The position numbers and the translations under genes were made by a program. The notes under the pieces were generated by a model that did not search any database, was not told where the DNA came from, and worked only from the letters and a program-made list of their open reading frames with translations. A DNA stretch of 64,000 bases from Heterobasidion occidentale (taxonomy: Eukaryota; Basidiomycota; Agaricomycetes; Russulales; Bondarzewiaceae), in assembly GCA_039111635.1 (NCBI GenBank), contig JBCAQO010000007.1, forward strand, positions 1,798,001 to 1,862,000, given 5' to 3'. This document shows positions 40,763 through 53,300 of this stretch, piece after piece (the stretch's first letter is position 1; each line of letters begins with the position of its first letter).

Positions 40763-42110
40763 TCTCCCGCCTGATGGGCGGCGTGAGAGGGTCGTTCGGC
40801 CGGGGGCGACTCTGTCTACGCCACTCATCAGGCGGGAGGCAGGGTAAGCGGACCTTCCCCTGATCGACCATCCTTTTTGATTCTGACTATTGTGAAGAGG
40901 ACGACAGGTTGTAATTTTTTTACGTGCTACGGCTTTCGATGCGTCAATTCGCAAAAAAAAATAGGTATGCTTCCGTTTCTGTGACTCTGTTGATTCTTGG
41001 CTCAACCGTTTAGCGCCAGAACGCAAGAGGGATTCAGCTTTTTCATCGCAGTCGCCAGCGCTCCATTCTGCGATCGGATCCGGTAAGCTGCTCTAGCCGT
41101 CTCGAGTTCTCTCAATCCTGATCTATATCTGGCAACCGGTATGACTTTTGGCCTTAGTTCACTAAGCAAAAACAAATCTAGCAAGCGGTACATACCCAAT
41201 AGCGATGTCCTAATGATCAGCTTTTCAAGACCTCAATCAACGACGATGAATCAACTTGACAGTAAAGCATCTCTGTCTCTTGTCTGATGAGCGGTATTTA
41301 CAGCATCGCTCGGCCAGGAGCGGCACTGTTGATACCGCTCATCAGACAGGAGGCAGGCTCAAACCACATTCCTCTATCCGATTGTCTTTTTAGATTCCAC
41401 GCACAGTTTATAGGATCATATGTCAAATCCCTTTCTTCCTTCTAACATTCTCAGCGTCAAATTAAAGGTACAGTGTGACATGGACCGTATTACTCGCCGA
41501 CTCGCTGTAATTTCTGGGAAATCCTTTCCTGCCTTCAGCATTTTACTGGTCAATTCCCAACTTCCTATGTCCATGTGCGGGTGCGTCTCCTGCCCTGTAT
41601 TGGGCGGCATTGATGTAATCTCTCGGCCGGGAAAGATTCTGTCTATGTCGCTCGAGCGGGCTTTCTTTGACCAAGTCTCTTGATTCCTGACTACTATGTT
41701 CAGGTCAAGGTCTTTAGGTCTTTCTATCATTGCGCGAAGAATGGTTTCTATGTAGGTGGCTTTGTCTACACTATCATTTCCTCTCACAGCATCGGCGAAT
41801 CCTCCTGAAGGCCATCCGGCCCACATCACATTATCCTATGCCTTTCTCATCACAATCAGTCTACGAATGCTTGACAACGGAAAGAATTCTAGTGTCCACT
41901 GTATCTTGTTAGATTGCCAAAGGCCTTTCTGGGTCCAAATCTCGGGAAGTCGCCTGAGATATATGATACAACTATTGAATCGCTCCAACATGACGGTGGC
42001 ATAACCAGTCGCACTCCAGGCCGAGTGGGCCTGTTTCTGTCGCCCGTTAGGCGGGGGACAGGTAAGCAGATCCTCCTCTGATCGACCGTCCCTTGAGAAC
42101 CTGACTAGGG
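40763..42110. repeat. Four dispersed units of a GC-rich hairpin repeat
   Basis: Units at about 40,763-40,900, 41,282-41,390, 41,587-41,690 and 42,037-42,110. The first has arms 40,763-40,782 and 40,820-40,839 (17 of 20 paired). The second has perfect 16-bp arms, 41,282-41,297 and 41,332-41,347, around a 34-nt loop. Loops of the first three share TCGGCC.GG; units 1 and 4 share the right flank GTAAGC.GA.C..CC..TGATCGACC. The other two units are arm-degraded. No coding sequence is recognised between them. Confidence 0.7.
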
Positions 42111-42465
42111 TGCGCAGTACCATATCTGGCTTTTTGACAGATTTCTTTTTCACGGTGCACAATGTGGCCTTGTGTGCTGAACACTAGTAGAAATAAAATC
42201 GAAACCCTTACATCCTGCACTCAGCGTCTCATCATTGCAGCTATGACTCCCTGATACAATTACAACGGCAATCGCCTTCTTCCAAGGGCGACAGCCTTTC
42301 TACTTCGGATGTGCGAAATCGGGTCCTGACACTGCGAGGCATGCGCCACTTCGACACCTTCAGGGCGAAGAGCTCAACCATGCGCATCACCATAGACGGT
42401 ACTGAAGACCTTACCGAGGAACACTCTACACCAGGCCGATTCTACTGTAGAACTGCTATCTCTTC

Positions 42466-43981
42466 TTACTCATATAAGTCGATGTCTGGCGCCTGGAGCC
42501 CGAGGTTATAAATCCGGTTCGCGTTGTTAAACAGTATGTCCTTCGCGATCTCGATGGCACGGAAATGGCTCATACTTCCTCCTTTGCTGCACTCAGACAA
42601 AACCTGTAATCGTAAACGCGGATCAATGCCCTATGCGAATAATGTTCAAGATCCGCCGGGAAGCCTACCTCTCCAAGGACCGATCGTGCCTGCACGCTTC
42701 CGAGGTAAAATGACTCAGGCCACCAATGTCCGTCCGCTACAGCAATGATCAAGGACAGTCAGCACCGGCCTAGCGTCAATTTTACTGCAGGTGCTCTCAC
42801 TAGACCACATAATTTTATTGGTCGGTGCTAGTTCTAGCATCTGCCGAACGACGCTCTCTTGCCCGCTCCTCGATAGAAAAGGGAAGATCTCGCCAAAGTC
42901 AAGATATACGTTTTTGTATACTGCAGTAAGATACCCAGCATCGCGTGTGTATGGGTAGCTTGAGTGGAGGAGGACGATCGGCGTGTTGGGGTATTCTTTC
43001 AAGATAGGCTGGAGATGCGAGGGGCTGGAGAGCCCAAGGGTGATATCCGAATCTCCGAGACCCGTGTGGAATTGAACTGCGAAGTGGTGATGAATGGCGT
43101 GTTTCATGCACATACGAGAAGACGACAAGAATACCTGGTTTGTTGTACTTGCCGGCGAGCTCGAGCGTTGTACGCACGACGAAATCGTTCACCACCTTTT
43201 CTGCGAGACGAATGGGTGTGGTTGGTTCTGAGCGGTATGCTTGATATACTGCATTGAAAGCCTTTTCAAGTTCAAGGTGGGTACAAGACATGGAGACGTT
43301 CATGCCAGTCCGATAGCACACGATGGACTTGAATCCGACGACGTCCTTCGCCTGCGCCTGTTGTTCTATGCGTCTAACCAGTTCGAGAGAAAATTTGCTA
43401 ACGATATTTGATGGCAGAGCCGCTGGTAGGCTCGAGAAGAGACTCTGCAGGATTTCCTGAACCCAGATAATTAGTAGGAAGACGCTATCACATACCCACA
43501 TGAGAGGTCTGGAAACAAGACAAAGCACGCGTACCTGAGCAACAACCTCCACTCTGACGATCCTCTTCGTAGGGCTTGACGTGAATTGATCATGCCATTG
43601 ATATCCTTCTGCCATCTCTTCCACCCCGCCAAGGCCATCGTCCAACAGCAGACAATAAATCTTCGCTGGCTCGAAACATAACTTGCAAAGCTTTTTATAG
43701 TCCATACCCTCTCGTACTCGTTTTATCTCATCCCATGGCACTTCTCGAGAATGATCAACTTGTATACCATACAGCTGCGCCAACTCGCGGGTCGCGCGGT
43801 AGCATGCAAGGGTATGGACCGCGTCATCAAGTGCAAGGCTAGCTGCCTCGGAGACAAGGCCTTCGAAAGGTAATGCGGAGCGTTTGGAGGCAGACAAAAG
43901 GGGGTGCGCATGATTGTCAATTGCTGGGTACCTTGCGCATGTCAACACAACGTCATGAAAAGATAGCTGCCTCGCGGTCAT
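42466..43981 (-). CDS. Amidohydrolase of the FluG/nodulin-like N-terminal type
   Basis: Multi-exon gene of about 420 residues, starting MTARQLSFHDVV at 43,981 (the first ATG of the frame). It has an N-terminal metal-binding IDNHAHPLL (HxH, residues 24-26). Later come VVGFKSIVCYRTGMNV, then after an intron KPVQFHTGLGDSDITL, VLLHSSYPYTRDAGYL, VYLDFGEIFPFLS and, in the last exons, WSTDGHWWPESFYLG. The protein ends NNANRIYNLGLQAPDIDLYE. This matches the amidohydrolase-like half of FluG and nodulin-glutamine-synthetase fusions, but the glutamine synthetase half is absent. In Aspergillus FluG controls sporulation signals. The reaction of the stand-alone domain is not established to my knowledge. 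The substrate is unknown here. Confidence 0.82.
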
Positions 43982-44097
43982 GTTCAATGAATGCCGGTTG
44001 TAGTACAAGTTTGAAGATGACGATGGTGAGCAATGGTGAGCCCCAGGCTGCCTCAGGCCTCAGGAACCCCTCGCGGTGCTCCCTCGCGTGAGACTAG

Positions 44098-44121
44098 GAT
44101 AGGATAAGATAAGATAAGATA
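44098..44121 (-). promoter_or_regulatory. Five GATA motifs at 5-bp spacing upstream of the amidohydrolase gene
   Basis: GATA occurs at 44,098, 44,103, 44,108, 44,113 and 44,118 on the plus strand, about 117-140 bp before the start codon of the minus-strand amidohydrolase. It may be a short pentanucleotide satellite, a binding array for nitrogen-regulatory (AreA/Nit2-type) GATA factors, or both. Confidence 0.4.
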
Positions 44122-44377
44122 AGACTACTTAGCCTTTGATTATGATGTGCCTACAGCTGCACACTTACAAGCATCGTTCAGAACGAGCCTCATCAGTGAT
44201 CTCAAACTCAACGAGTGTGCTGTGTAATTATCACACATACTGTGCGTTAGTAATTAGGTATATGCTGCCGGTTCCGATGTACAAATGGAGTACATATGCT
44301 TCTTCATCTTCAATATCAGATATCTGCTGGTAACTTTGGAGAGGTCGACATGTTTGACAAATGAAACACTTTCAAGT

Positions 44378-45916
44378 CTACACGGAGTTACTCCGCGGTG
44401 GCAGAAGGGTGCTAGATGACCGGGGCTTCCACATGAGACTGTCCTGAATACTCGCATGGGGCGTGACAGTCGTAGAAAAGCCACTTCGGGGAATCTCGTC
44501 ATCGACATCATTGATTTCGGAGTTAGGGCATTGTCGCTCGAGGCTGCTCTTTGACGTTGATCCTGATGATTGATCCGGGATATAGAATGCTGGTTGGATC
44601 GTCCAGCTATCCCCGGTTGTCTCACCCCATACAGTCTTCTGGAATGTTACGAGCAGAATGATTATGGTGGGGTAGATGCCCTAGTCGCATGGAGCGTGTT
44701 TAGCCTCGATTTAAGGGGTGGAAGAAAGAATGATACCCACCATCAGGTGAATTTCAGATGTATCTGCAATAGCGTCGCCTGCGGACAACGCTTTTGTGAG
44801 TCGCGAATTGACCATGAATGAAGCGTTTGCAGAAATTCCTATGATCTAACGAAAAACGGCGTGAAGTTGGTGACAACTCTTGAGACAATTTGACTTACCC
44901 ATAAGATACAGAAGATTGTACCGGATTCAACAAGGAGAGAGAGAATTCCTTGTGCTTTTGATTTCACGATGCCATGGTCGAGATTAGTCTTGATAAATTG
45001 ACGATGCTCCCTAACGCGACAATCAATGGCCTCCCTTGAGCCACCAAAGACGAACAAGCACCTACCAAGCCTTATATGCAATCAAACATGTAGTTGCCAC
45101 ATTCGTCGCAAGCGACAGCACCCAAGCGATCATTTCAGTAGGCATGGCCATCAAATTACAGTGGTTGGAACTGGAAAGATTGTGGTCGACGAATGTGCAG
45201 ATTGCGTATCCTGCGCTTGTACACATAGCGGCTAGAGGGAGGGAGAGCTGCTCATTTGTTGGCTCGGGTTAAATATATGACACTAACCGATAGAGCCGAC
45301 CAGAAGTACGAGCGGGACTATCATGACCTTCCTATTGTCGGCCCATAATACCCAAGCCCTCCAGATGACAACCGCATCGCTAATTGCAGACTGCAGAGTT
45401 GACGAAGTGTCAAAACCACTTATAATCTCAGATTGATGGAAATCACGAACGTTGATTGCAGGCACATAAACTTGCGCCACAGTTAATTGGTCGAGGGTGT
45501 GTGCATAACGCTGATTGTCGGTTTGTGTCAATTCCAAAATTGTGATAACCACACATAAAACTAGGTATGCTGTTGAGACAATGAACATGATGATGGTGGC
45601 GGACAACAGTGCCACGTTTGCCCTCGATTGAAATCCTCTACGTCTGTGTGCATGTGGCATGAATATGGATATTCAAGTCGGTGTGGGTCACTCACAAGAG
45701 GATATAGGTCGAGAGCATGAAAAGCATCGCATATACACCTATGCAATACTCAGTGATATGGAAGAGGTTGAATGAGACAGAAGAAAGAGAAAACCGACCA
45801 TAAACTATGCTCTGACATGCGACCGCGATGATGGCAACTTTCACAGCATCGGATCCAAATTCACCGAACTGAACGAAGTCCTCCTGCATTCCATTGGTCG
45901 ATGGGGGCTGAGGCAT
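44378..45916 (-). CDS. Multi-span membrane protein, basidiomycete-type, function unknown
   Basis: About seven exons. It starts MPQPPSTNGMQEDFVQFGEF at 45,916 and ends in RSNSV at 44,378. Hydrophobic segments include VKVAIIAVACQSIVYG, YAMLFMLSTYILL, VALLSATIIMFIVSTAYLVL, VMIVPLVLLVGSI, MIAWVLSLATNVATTCLIAY and GILSLLVESGTIFCILW. The SDAVVIWRAWVLW block before the central span is typical of a large family of uncharacterised Agaricomycete proteins with about seven spans. The cytoplasmic tail is Ser/Pro-rich. It is not a Ste3 pheromone receptor by the motifs I can see. Such genes are usually scattered singletons, and no ligand or function is known to me. Confidence 0.78.
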
Positions 45917-46018
45917 GGGAGACTTGGGATTGATCTAAGCAGTGGTAAGAGAAAGTGAGAACCTTCACGGATAGTCGAGCGTCCCGAAGCCCACATGACA
46001 CACTGGTAGAAGGCGTAC

Positions 46019-46807
46019 TTGTCATCAGATTGTGTATCAATAGAGACGGAGCGTTTCAACAAGAATGGTATCAAAGCGCTCAAACAAAAATGGGCCGGAG
46101 GATTCAGGCTCGCTCCTGCTTACAGGTGTACTACGCACCTCAGACGCACTGCTAGACTGCATCTAGAGTGCGGTCATAATTTATCAATGATGAACGTGTT
46201 TTCGTCATGTCGGGACAGACGTCAACCGAAAAGGTCAGTATCAATGCGTGCTATTCCGAGAGACTTTAACGCTCAACTTCGTGATCCACAAACTGATGTC
46301 CATATCTCCACTCGGAGGCCGATAACTTCGGCTCAAAACATACAGGACCACGAGCAAGTCCAAAGGGCCGAGGAGATGCCTTCATCCCCAAGGAGCAGGC
46401 AAAAGCAGATGCCTCTAGCAGACAAGGAAATCCTGGTAAGACTATGCTAGGATATCTCTAAATTATTTTTTGTCTTTTTGATGACTGGAGCGCCGTGTGG
46501 ACAGTGGGTTTTGCAGGTGAAGCATCATCGCATCTTGTTGTGGCAACACACATTGCACCGTAGCCCAGCAGTAGGCGAAAAAATATCTGACATACAGCAA
46601 GCAGCGAAACAACAGACAAATTGTCGACGTTCAAGCGCGAGAAAACTCCACAAAACGCTCCGACCAAAGAGGAGCATTGACATTAGCCTTTTTGACCAAT
46701 CAGCAAGTGTCAGCGCTATGGACCAAAGGACACACGTTCAGATACCAGCTCTCATCATTTGCAAAAACGGGCAGAGCGCTTGCAGGGCCATCCAATGGTG
46801 CACATAG
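46019..46807 (+). CDS. Possible two-exon hypothetical gene, 3' end antisense to the MYND gene
   Basis: A first frame (46,019 to about 46,434, or starting at the later Met near 46,235) ends QMPLADKEIL at a GTAAGA donor. A TTTGCAG acceptor at about 46,516 gives VKHHRILLWQHTLH, open to 46,807. The splice sites are good but no domain is recognised. The last 100 bases overlap the opposite-strand MYND gene. Chance remains likely. Confidence 0.25.
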
Positions 46808-49217
46808 ACGCTTGTCCAAAGCCGTAAGCGATTTAATTTCAGGAAAATGTAGAAGGCTGCTTACATGAGGGAAGATCGTATGCGTTGACTTGCGTTTGAG
46901 CTTCGAGGTGAGGAGGGCTGATTTCAGACCTTGACTGGCTAGATACTTTTCAAATGCACTCGAATTATCATAGACGGCAGTAAATGAATGATGATAAGCA
47001 GAGAGCATTCCAGCGTAATCTGAGAAATCGTTGGAATATGCAATCAGCGGTGCAGCGAGAGAATTAGTTCGCACCTTGCACTTCTTTCAGAGATGCAGTA
47101 CTCGGTAAGGTAGGAATCTGATGATTCATGATCAACGACAATTGTAGGAACATAGTTGACCGTGACGTACTCTCCCACTGCTGCTTAGTATCTCGATCGA
47201 TTGCTTGATATCACTGTCACGTTCAGCTTTGGCACCTGGATGGCGAGCTGCCCAATTCATAGAATAACCGATCAACGATGCGTACGAATTCGCATCCGAG
47301 TTTAGCTGCGGCCCCCAGTCAGACAGCACACGCGGTATGCCCATATACTCGATATCGATGATGTTCGAGACGTCAATGCGGTCGAAACGTGTAGTTGCTG
47401 ACACGCTGTAAGGGGACAGGGCGCCGGAGCGCATCATCTTCGAAAGTTCGCCAGCGTCGGATTGGAACATTTGGAAGGAGATCCGAAAGCGACCCAAGCG
47501 ATCCGCAAATTCACGGAGTTGGTCTGACAGATAAAAGTAAAGGCATCCGTACAGGTCGGCACGCAAGGCGCCATGGGCTTTTCCTGCTTCAACGACAGCT
47601 AGAGGACTGACATAGCAAAAGAGCTGCGATTAGCGAACATAGATCTAAGCAAATACAGCGAGCTAGCGACTCACTCCCATGACTCAAATGGATTGGCCAA
47701 GTCATCCTGCAACCATCTTCCCTCTGGCGAGAACAAAAAGCGATTCGGCGTGTTGAAATGATCGTTGCGGGCACCAAAGGGCAGGACGATCCCGAACCTG
47801 CGAAACTCAAGAAAGGCAAGACGGTGAGATGGCTCGAGTCTGATATATTGACGATGGTGTCTATCAACACGAGAAGGATCAAACCTAGAAGATTGAATCA
47901 GTGTTATACCCAGCTACATCTCGTGTCACTGTTGCGAGAAAGAAAAAGGCTCACCGGACACGGTTTATTTCGTTCGCAGCATCACCGGACCCGTATGAAG
48001 CCCCTTGAGTAGCTCGAAGCAGCTCGAGAACCTGAGGGCCAATAAGGCCAGTCATGCGCGAAGTCAAAGAGAGTTGGCAAGAAAAATTTCCTCCTGTGCC
48101 CAACTGCTTCGTAAAACGTATGATGGCATCTTGTACAGGGAGTTCATACTGTATTGGCACGAATGTCGAGTACCAGAAATGCAAAGCGACATCGATTACG
48201 CTGTGTTGATCCGCGTATTTGCCTAGAATCATCAAAAGCAACAGATTTCTGAGGACAATATATGGATTGTGATCGTTGAGGAGCACGGTGAGCCGCCCGG
48301 AATAATCGGAAGGCAACTCGTTAACGGTACGTATGAGGTTGCGTAGATCTCCCGAGGCTATAAAGAACAGATTGCCGTATGAATAGAAAGGGCTTCAAGA
48401 CCGAGAGGACCAATGACCAACAAATGCGATTGCAAGATCCTTTGCAATGATCTCGTTGTGCGCCAAGTTGATGATGTCCATCGCCGGTATATTACCCCAT
48501 CTATGCTGTGCCGTATCATCGCGGGATATCTTGATAATTGTTGATATGAATGTACTTACAGGTGCATGCTAAGTGCGATAGGTTTCAAAGTAGATAGCCA
48601 ATTTTGGGATTCTTGCCCGCTCATGAAAGACGGTTCGCGCATCTTCCGAACCCAATCAGGTTTCCAGTCATTCGCACGGACTGGATCCTTGCAGTCTACC
48701 AAATAATCAGAGATGCTGTATAGGCAGCTAGGCAGAATATCTACCTCGTTTGTGGGTGCTCCAGTGCTTTCCTTGGCAATCCTAATGAAATGTTGAGTGC
48801 TCGGCGTCTACACGAAGAAAATGCACCTACTTTGGAGCAGTAAGCCACAATCTTGCAATTGCTGCAAGCCATTCTACCCTCGTTCGGGCAATTCCATGCC
48901 TCTCTGGGAACTACATGAGCGCAGGGAGCCCTTGCAAGAGAGACGTCAAATCTTGTCTTCATCAGTATCTTCATGTAGTCGTCAAAATCGAGACCGTTTC
49001 GCTCTAAGAGACCATACACATCATCTTCGTCATTACGATGTCGGGTCTGGCTGGTCGGATTGGAAACGTTCGCTCCTGCTAAGTGTTGGACAATTTCGCG
49101 CTGCCCAGGATTTTGCAGCGCACTGTTCAAGTAGGTTGACACGGCCTCCATTTTGGCTTCCTTCGTGGAGAGCTGAGAAAGCTGGGCGGAAAGCTCGTCG
49201 AGATCAGGATGAGCCAT
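46700..49217 (-). CDS. MYND-type zinc-finger protein
   Basis: Multi-exon gene starting MAHPDLDELSAQLSQLS at 49,217. The MYND finger appears around residues 105-145: CPNEGRMACSNCKIVAYCSK, then after a short intron DCQGKHWSTHKRDC, giving the C-x2-C, C-x2-C and His/Cys ligands. Downstream, MHLWGNIPAMDIINLAHNE is the conserved start of the long helical region in basidiomycete proteins of this type (DUF4470-like in memory). Later exons include DHNPYIVLRNLLLLMILGKY and LYGCLYFYLSDQLREFADRL, and the last ends PLVHSADTC at 46,700. MYND fingers bind proline-rich peptides. The role of this family is unknown. It is not a SET methyltransferase, since no SET motifs are seen. Confidence 0.82.
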
Positions 49218-50171
49218 CTTGTGAAGAGGGAGGAGGAAGAGCCATGGCGAACAGTCTCATATATACGCGACTTCGAGAACAGTAAAGAGACGAAGGGGAA
49301 AGGCAGGCCTCCCAAATCCTATAGATGGCCTCCGCAGCACGATCGAGTAGAAGCCGCACAAACTCCAGCTGCAGGCAGCCAGTAGCCAGCCTCGGGGTGC
49401 TGCGCTCCCGCCTCGTGATGTTCATGTGCCAGAAGACCTGTCATGTAAGGACGACCCTTCGGAAGATGTGCAGGATAGTGGGGCCAGAGTATGTGTGCCG
49501 CACATGCAAGTAGCCCAGGAGAGACGAGCGGAAGTAAAGCGCCTTCTTCGGTGCGCATCACGTAGGAAGTTATGCATCGAGAAGCAGCTAGCGATGACAG
49601 AGCACAACCTCGTCAAGCGGCTTTCCGTACTCTTGACATGAATCGATAATATTCACGATGATGCACCATCTGGTGATACAACTGCACTAGATGAATGTTC
49701 AACCTGCGTCGAGCCTGATCAGGCCGGAGACCACAACGTCAGACTACAGTAAATATCCCAAGATAAAGAACCTACATTTGGAAAATGCAGCTGCGCATTT
49801 GAGATACTCCTCAAAAACTCTCAAATTCTCGAATTACCGTTGACGACATTGAACATATGCGAAGAGGATACCAGCCTCATCTGAGTGAATGCTGGAAATG
49901 GAGTCTCGCAATTTGAATCGTCACTGGGAGTACTCTCGGACTAGCAATTGGCATATGTTTTCACGACGATGGCAGGGTTCGAGAAGTGTTGGGAAAGTCA
50001 AAATGAAATGGTCAAGATTACCATAGCAGGATGCGAATCGTGAGACCAGACAACAATTGTCGACTCTGCAAGAAGATGATGAGAGTCGATACCGGTTACA
50101 CGATACGAGCAGAAGACACGTACAATCACAATATCCAGACTTGTTATACAAAGATCCACACTCCAGAATGT
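49218..50171. other. Intergenic stretch before the second gap
   Basis: A plus-strand frame at 49,426-49,641 (EDLSCKDDPSEDVQDSGARV, then AEVKRLLRCASRRKLCIEKQ) looks mildly coding. After its stop the frame stays open to about 49,751, suggesting a decayed gene or an exon. No family is recognised. The 5' region of the MYND gene occupies the first part. Confidence 0.3.
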
Positions 50172-50271
50172 NNNNNNNNNNNNNNNNNNNNNNNNNNNNN
50201 NNNNNNNNNNNNNNNNNNNNNNNNNNNNNNNNNNNNNNNNNNNNNNNNNNNNNNNNNNNNNNNNNNNNNNN
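50172..50271. other. Assembly gap of exactly 100 N
   Basis: Placeholder gap between the MYND gene flank and the 3' end of the flippase gene. The sequences either side are not duplicates of each other as far as I can see. Confidence 0.99.
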
Positions 50272-50340
50272 CAGACAAAACGGTGACGCTCTCGTGTGCG
50301 CTCAAAAGAAGACGAGCTCGTGACGAAATCATAAGTTAGA

Positions 50341-53300
50341 TTAAAGCAGCTTGCTCGACGCGGCAGGCGCCACTCGACTCTTTACGAGCTTGATAATATA
50401 CAGGGGAACCGCGCTGACGGCGACGATCACCGCCACCTTCCACAGGAAGCGCACCGACACGACAAAACCAAGATCTTGAGCGGGATGTCAATAAAACCAG
50501 GACATGGCATTCATAAATGAAATATCTTCTTACCGAAATATTCAGGCAGAAACACCATGCTGATGGCATAGATGAGCAGGGTGGCGATCTCCGAGATTAC
50601 CATGTAAACGTGCCTATGGCGGATGTCAGCAACGGGGACTTGGCCGTGAATGGACGACTGACCAATCGTGACCTCCAGAGCCACCATGATGAGCTCGTTC
50701 AGGATAAGGGCCGTGAACGAGATGGCGACGATGTTCAAGAACTCGTTCTCGAAGAGCACCAGAGATATGATCATGATCGCCGCGCCTGTGCATCGTCAGA
50801 TTGTGCTTCATTCGTCGGAGACGGCATACCTTGGTAGACGCTGATCATGAGCCACATGAAGAATGTCTTGTAGGACAGCGCGCGACCCTTCAAGCAACAA
50901 TGAGAGTTTTACCATGACCGATACTCGACGGGGCTCACCTTTGTTAATTCCTTGTAAAGCTCGGGGTATAGCAACGCAAGGTCTTCGTTAACATCGCGAT
51001 CGAGAACGAGAGAGAAGACAGGCGCCATTGTATACAAAGTCGCGTATCCGACCATGAGCCACCCCTGGTACAGCGCGATGGGAGCGAAGTAAAAAATTGA
51101 CGAGAACACGGCCTGCATCACAGAGATGATAAGACCGCGGTGAATGACAAACTGGGCCAGTTTGGCCGAGCGTCGATACGAGTTCCGGCCATGCCATAGA
51201 AGCAGTTTCGTCAAGTGGCTGAACTGGGTGACAGAGAAATCGGCGGCCAGCGATGCTTGTTTGCCTTCCTTGCCGACGATACCAACCCCTGCGCGCCAAG
51301 ACGTTCGGACCATCTATCGAGCACGAAGATGCCACTGGCACTCACCAACATCAGCCGCCTGAATCATGCTGACATCATTACCACCATCGCCAATACAGCA
51401 TACGCGTTTTTTCGTATAGCTTCGTATCAATCTGGCGACGTCTGCCTTCTGAGTTGGGGAACACCGGCAGGCCACGACAGCGGAGAGCTTGGTCGTGATC
51501 TCAATAAACTCGTTTTTGAACAAGTTCAGACACAACTAAAAGCACCATGTTAGTTATCCCTTGCAATATCTCAAACCCTACGGACCTGAAGTGATTCGCC
51601 ATCGATGACTAGGCAGCAGTCCAATTTGTTCTGCAGAAAGTCGAGTTCATCCCGGACTTGGTCCGATGTCTTCACTGAACGCACGATGAGCAAAGGCATC
51701 ATCTCAACAGGATTATGATACTCACGTTTGGCTACCTGGTGGATATACTGATTTCGTGCCACGAGTTTGGTCGAAATGGCGATGACAGTCGCCGTCTCGA
51801 TCTTATCACCGGTGAGCATCCAAATCTTGATACCAGCGTTCCGCAGCAGTTCTAACGTAGACTTGACGTCGTCCTGCAGCTTGTCCTCGACGCCTGTCAG
51901 CCCGAGCAACTCGAGGTCGTGTTCGAGAGTCTCAGAGACAACAGTGGCCATCGCCTCGCTACGCCCCTCGAGGCGCACGCTGGCAGCATGATGTCTCTGT
52001 TTGAAGTCCGCATACGCAGCCTCACTGAGCCTTCGGCGAGCCATCACAAGTGTCCGCAATCCTTCACGGGCCATATTGGCAGTCTCCTCCTCCAACCAAT
52101 CGTTCCGCTGCACGATCTTCGCCATCACGACATCCGCACCTTTCTGCATGAACGTGATTTCCCCAGTTGAGTGTCCCGCACTACGATCCCCATACGCTTC
52201 GATTCAGACGTGAACGGAAATATCTCCAGGATCTCAAACGAGATCGTGTTGCCGGAAGGTGTCTGCAGCTCAATGCGCGTGCGATCACGGAAGATCAAAG
52301 TAAGCCCGACTGATTCTGTCCATTTCACGATGGCCACTTCGTCTGGAGACGAAGCTTGATATGTTACGGAACCATCGTCGTTCGTTACCGGAGTAACCTA
52401 TTCCAAAAATGAGGTCACGCGTTCGCTCCTAGAGAACGAAGGACCTACATTGTGGCACAGTGCTAAACTGAGCACAACATCTTTGACTCGCCATGATATA
52501 TCTCGGCGGCCTCTAGTCCCGAGCTGAACACCCGTGACGGTTGAGCCGTGTCTGGCATGTCCTGTAGTGTCAAGGTCAGGTATGGTTGATGTGAGATAAT
52601 ATCCCGTCACCTTGGTCCCCAGATCCCCCGAAAGCAGTTGCCAGCTGATGCGCGATCTCGTCCATCGAATCAAAGCCAAAGGACATTGTCCCCATATGCA
52701 ATTTCTTCATCTCCATTTCTAGCCACGAAAAAGCGCCGGTTGAGACTGTTTCCATGATTTCGATAGAACTTGAAGCGTACCGTTCTGGGTCAAAGTTCCC
52801 GTCTTGTCGCTAAGAAGATACTCGATCCGACCGAGCTCTTCGGGAGTGTGCTCGTCCGCACGATTGTACCAGGAATCTCGCTATCCGTCATGATTTGGTG
52901 AGCATACACCGTCTTACCCATGTCCAAATTAACGCGTAGGCTACAAATGGGATAAGCCAATATGACAAAGGATGACCGTGATCACCCACCTGATGGGGAT
53001 GATAGAGGAAAAGAGGATGAGGAATCGGAACACATAAATATACCACAGCCCTCTAAAGCCATTAAGTGCGACCAAGGCCAATGACAAAGCGAATGTCACC
53101 GCACAAAGAATCTGTCCAGAAATCAATGAGTTGGGAATTGATAGGTAGAAGGGAGGGGGCATTTACTTTCGCCAGTCTATTGATTTCTTCATCTAGAAGA
53201 CCAACTTCGTTTTCGGATGGCTTGTGTTCATGACCGCTCGTGTTTCGGGACCGGTATAGACTATGAGTCCAACAGCAGAGCCAGCTGCAAGTACAGTGTT

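Noticed and set aside
44378..45916. The membrane protein as a Ste3 pheromone receptor partner for the pheromone-like gene
   Set aside because: It has the SDAVVIWRAWVLW block of another basidiomycete membrane family and none of the Ste3 features I know. It is also 10 kb away with unrelated genes between.
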